Shown here in pieces: positions 62,466 to 64,000 of a DNA stretch of 64,000 bases. The position numbers and the translations under genes are program-made. Origin of the DNA: Ancylomarina sp048268005. GTDB taxonomy: Bacteria; Bacteroidota; Bacteroidia; Bacteroidales; Marinifilaceae. The stretch covers positions 1,295,728-1,359,727 of the forward strand of contig JBLWWJ010000002.1 of the NCBI GenBank assembly GCA_048268005.1. Direction: 5' to 3'. Position 1 is the first letter of the stretch; the number at the start of each line of letters is the position of its first letter. A model generated the notes under the pieces. That model did not search any database and had not been told where the DNA came from. It saw only the letters and a program-made list of their open reading frames with translations.

Positions 62466-63254
62466 ATGATTAAGCCTAAGTTAATAAGTATTTTGATTCT
62501 AATGTCTGCACTTTTTCTTTCAAGTTGTGAACTGGAAGAAGATGAGTTTGATTGCTATCATGAAATGGAGGCTCCAGGCTTTAGTGATGGTACCATTTAT
62601 ATTGATCCTGACATTATTACGGATGAGGACGTCAGTGCTTTTAATGGCATTAGGTACGAAGGGCGTTTTGAACGATATATGTTTGATCGAAGAGTAGATA
62701 ATGACCTTAGGTTACTGGCTTATGTTTTTCATGTGACTTTCGACGATGGTTTAGCTTGTGAGTTTCGATTGAATCCTGAATTTGGATCTATGGATGAGGC
62801 TATGAGGCAGGCTATTCGATATGCCACTGTTATTGGACAAATGCCCAATTGTTTGCGTCAGGAATTAAGAACCGTTACTCTTCATAAGGGAGATGAATTA
62901 TTTAGTGGGGTAAATGGTGATATTCTTATTCATACCGGGCAAGCCTACTGGTACGATCGGGATGGCATACTGGAAGAAAGTATCTTTCACGAAGCTTGCC
63001 ATGTGAGTTTGGATCCTTACCATTATAATGCGGAATACAGAGAGGCCATGTGTAATGATAAGGCTTTTATTTCGGAATATGCCGAGGGTGATCCAGCTGA
63101 TGAGGATATTGCTGAGAGTTTTCTGACCTATTTTGCAGTAGCTTACAGATCTGATAGAATCAGTTGGGATGTGAGTGATATTATTGAAGAAGTAAATGAA
63201 TATCGATTAAATTATTTCGACAGACAGAGGTTTAATATGCATCCGGCTGACTAA
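62466..63254 (+). CDS. Predicted zinc metallopeptidase lipoprotein
   Basis: About 262 aa from the ATG at 62466. The signal peptide ends at lipobox SSC (Cys21), followed by ELEEDEFD, an acidic surface-export-like signal. The frame is open to an ATG at 62439, which would spoil the signal. The zinc motif HEACH (175-179) lies in ESIFHEACHVSLDPYHYN; a downstream EDIAESFLTYFAVAY has the gluzincin Glu. It also has several paired cysteines (FDCYHE, GLACEF, PNCLRQE, AMCNDK) that could form disulphides. The peptidase family and substrate are not recognised. Confidence 0.72.
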   Translation: MIKPKLISILILMSALFLSSCELEEDEFDCYHEMEAPGFSDGTIYIDPDIITDEDVSAFNGIRYEGRFERYMFDRRVDNDLRLLAYVFHVTFDDGLACEFRLNPEFGSMDEAMRQAIRYATVIGQMPNCLRQELRTVTLHKGDELFSGVNGDILIHTGQAYWYDRDGILEESIFHEACHVSLDPYHYNAEYREAMCNDKAFISEYAEGDPADEDIAESFLTYFAVAYRSDRISWDVSDIIEEVNEYRLNYFDRQRFNMHPAD

Positions 63255-63277
63255 TGAATTTACCGTTTAAAATATAA

Positions 63278-63312
63278 GGCGTGATACTTATTTTAGATAT
63301 CACGCTTTTTGT
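63278..63312 (+). terminator. Rho-independent terminator
   Basis: GCGTGATA (63279-63286) pairs with TATCACGC (63298-63305), then a T-run. Confidence 0.75.
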
Positions 63313-63436
63313 TTTTAATCGTTTTCCTATTCTATTAATTTTATAGCAGTGTACTTCTTTACTTAAAGAATAAATGAAAGCTTAACAAAAATTTCCCTCT
63401 GTGTTCATAGTGAATACCTCGGTAGTGACAAGAGCT

Positions 63437-63814
63437 TTATTCCATATAGCTCTGCCATTTGATTAAAATATATTTATCTCGTGTATTCTCCTGGCGTTTT
63501 ATAAATCCAAACTCATAAACAAATAGATAAACATCACCTTTTTTATTTTTCCAATAATGTGTAAAAAACTTCGGGTCGAAACCCTGATTTAATAGAATAT
63601 CGGCTCGCACTGTGGATTTACCAGCTTTATTGTATTCGCTTAAAAGCTTGCGGTTGGTTTTTAGTTGCTTATCGACTTTAGAATAAAAATCAGGAGCCTT
63701 ATTTATTTTCTTCTGGTACTGATAGGATGATTTACAATAGACATCGCAATACTTTTTACCTTTTCGTCCTCTAATCGTTTCTCCGCAACTGAGGCATTTT
63801 ATATCTGTATCCAT
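63437..63814 (-). CDS. Zinc-ribbon protein (DUF2116-like)
   Basis: A 125-aa cytosolic protein. Residues 7-27 form a C4 zinc ribbon, CLSCG...KYCDVYCKSSYQY (CxxC and CxxxC). A basic linker and a winged-helix-like C-terminal half follow (ADILLNQGFDPKFFTHYWKNKKGDVYLFVYEFGFIK). The DUF2116-type zinc ribbon followed by this tail is seen as a small family in Bacteroidota. A DNA- or RNA-binding role would fit but is inference. No partner gene is visible at this edge of the window. Confidence 0.75.
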   Translation of the reverse strand: MDTDIKCLSCGETIRGRKGKKYCDVYCKSSYQYQKKINKAPDFYSKVDKQLKTNRKLLSEYNKAGKSTVRADILLNQGFDPKFFTHYWKNKKGDVYLFVYEFGFIKRQENTRDKYILIKWQSYME

Positions 63815-64000
63815 AATTCTATTGGTTTAGTCACCTTCTTATAGTTTTGCTTTTGTCATTGCATTTTCAGTCTAGCAAGGCCCAATTGCTCCTATTTGAG
63901 TAATCTTGTTGCCATGAATATGGATAAAAACGGAAGACAAATGCATCGCTTTTCTCATAAAAGTATATTATTCGTATAATATACGCATATTATACCTTTA
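63815..64000. other. Window end, intergenic, nothing recognised
   Basis: AT-rich sequence with small inverted repeats near 63965-63990 (around TATACGCATAT) but no gene that I can support. Confidence 0.4.

Noticed and set aside
63914..63979. A 21-codon ORF near the window end
   Set aside because: Very short, no conserved features, no supporting context.
1..64000. tRNA, rRNA, insertion sequences, prophage and integrase genes
   Set aside because: I looked for cloverleaf-ending CCA-type segments, transposase motifs and phage structural genes and saw none that I could support.

Overview
The window is a stretch of chromosome from a member of the Bacteroidota. The base composition is AT-rich. Many genes are preceded by the phylum's -7 promoter element TAnnTTTG. 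Exported proteins carry acidic residues just after the lipobox cysteine, and several families present (DUF5916, DUF4293, DUF4295, DUF6155, TPR histidine kinases) are typical of that phylum. A free-living, probably marine Bacteroidales/Marinilabiliales-type organism fits, but that is inference. I see no phage, insertion sequence, CRISPR array, rRNA or tRNA.

Layout. 1-9.7 kb: a cut transglutaminase-like gene, a nucleoside phosphorylase, a prohibitin-like protein, a DUF5916 outer-membrane protein, a DUF4293 membrane protein and two back-to-back sensor kinases. 9.7-17.3 kb (minus strand): flavin reductase and cobyrinate diamide synthase, a TPR histidine kinase, two tandem MscS channels and nadA. 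The MscS pair arose by a tandem duplication that also copied the 3' end of nadA, which survives as a decayed relic between the channels. 17.4-26.3 kb: housekeeping and metabolic genes ending in pckA. 26.3-36.3 kb: small unknown genes, MarC, the L28-L33-DUF4295 operon, ftsY, rimO, a four-domain fasciclin lipoprotein, and a B12-type MerR photoreceptor-like regulator next to an ECF sigma factor but without the usual carotenoid genes.

36.3-45 kb: a 21-bp-period purine-rich repeat array, an M3 peptidase, a YitT protein, a stand-alone trpB behind a complete Trp-codon leader-peptide attenuator, a spondin-domain lipoprotein and a VTT membrane protein. 45.5-51 kb: a stress module of two universal stress proteins, a NarL-type two-component system and the NhaA antiporter. 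TAGGG(G/T)...CCC elements recur upstream of all three transcription units and are a plausible regulon signature. 51-57 kb: a TPR kinase, then a TetR-controlled redox cluster (DoxX, TetR, NAD(P)H-binding protein, medium-chain reductase, DJ-1/PfpI) with the same 14-bp palindrome at both ends. 57-64 kb: a large GAF/PAS kinase, and an HxlR regulator divergent from an NmrA-like reductase and an unusual cupin fused to two BFD-type [2Fe-2S] domains. The last genes are a zinc-peptidase lipoprotein and a zinc-ribbon protein.

The most interesting items are the trpB attenuator, the mscS/nadA duplication scar, the 21-bp repeat, the shared stress-module element and the cupin-BFD-BFD fusion with its HxlR operator-promoter.
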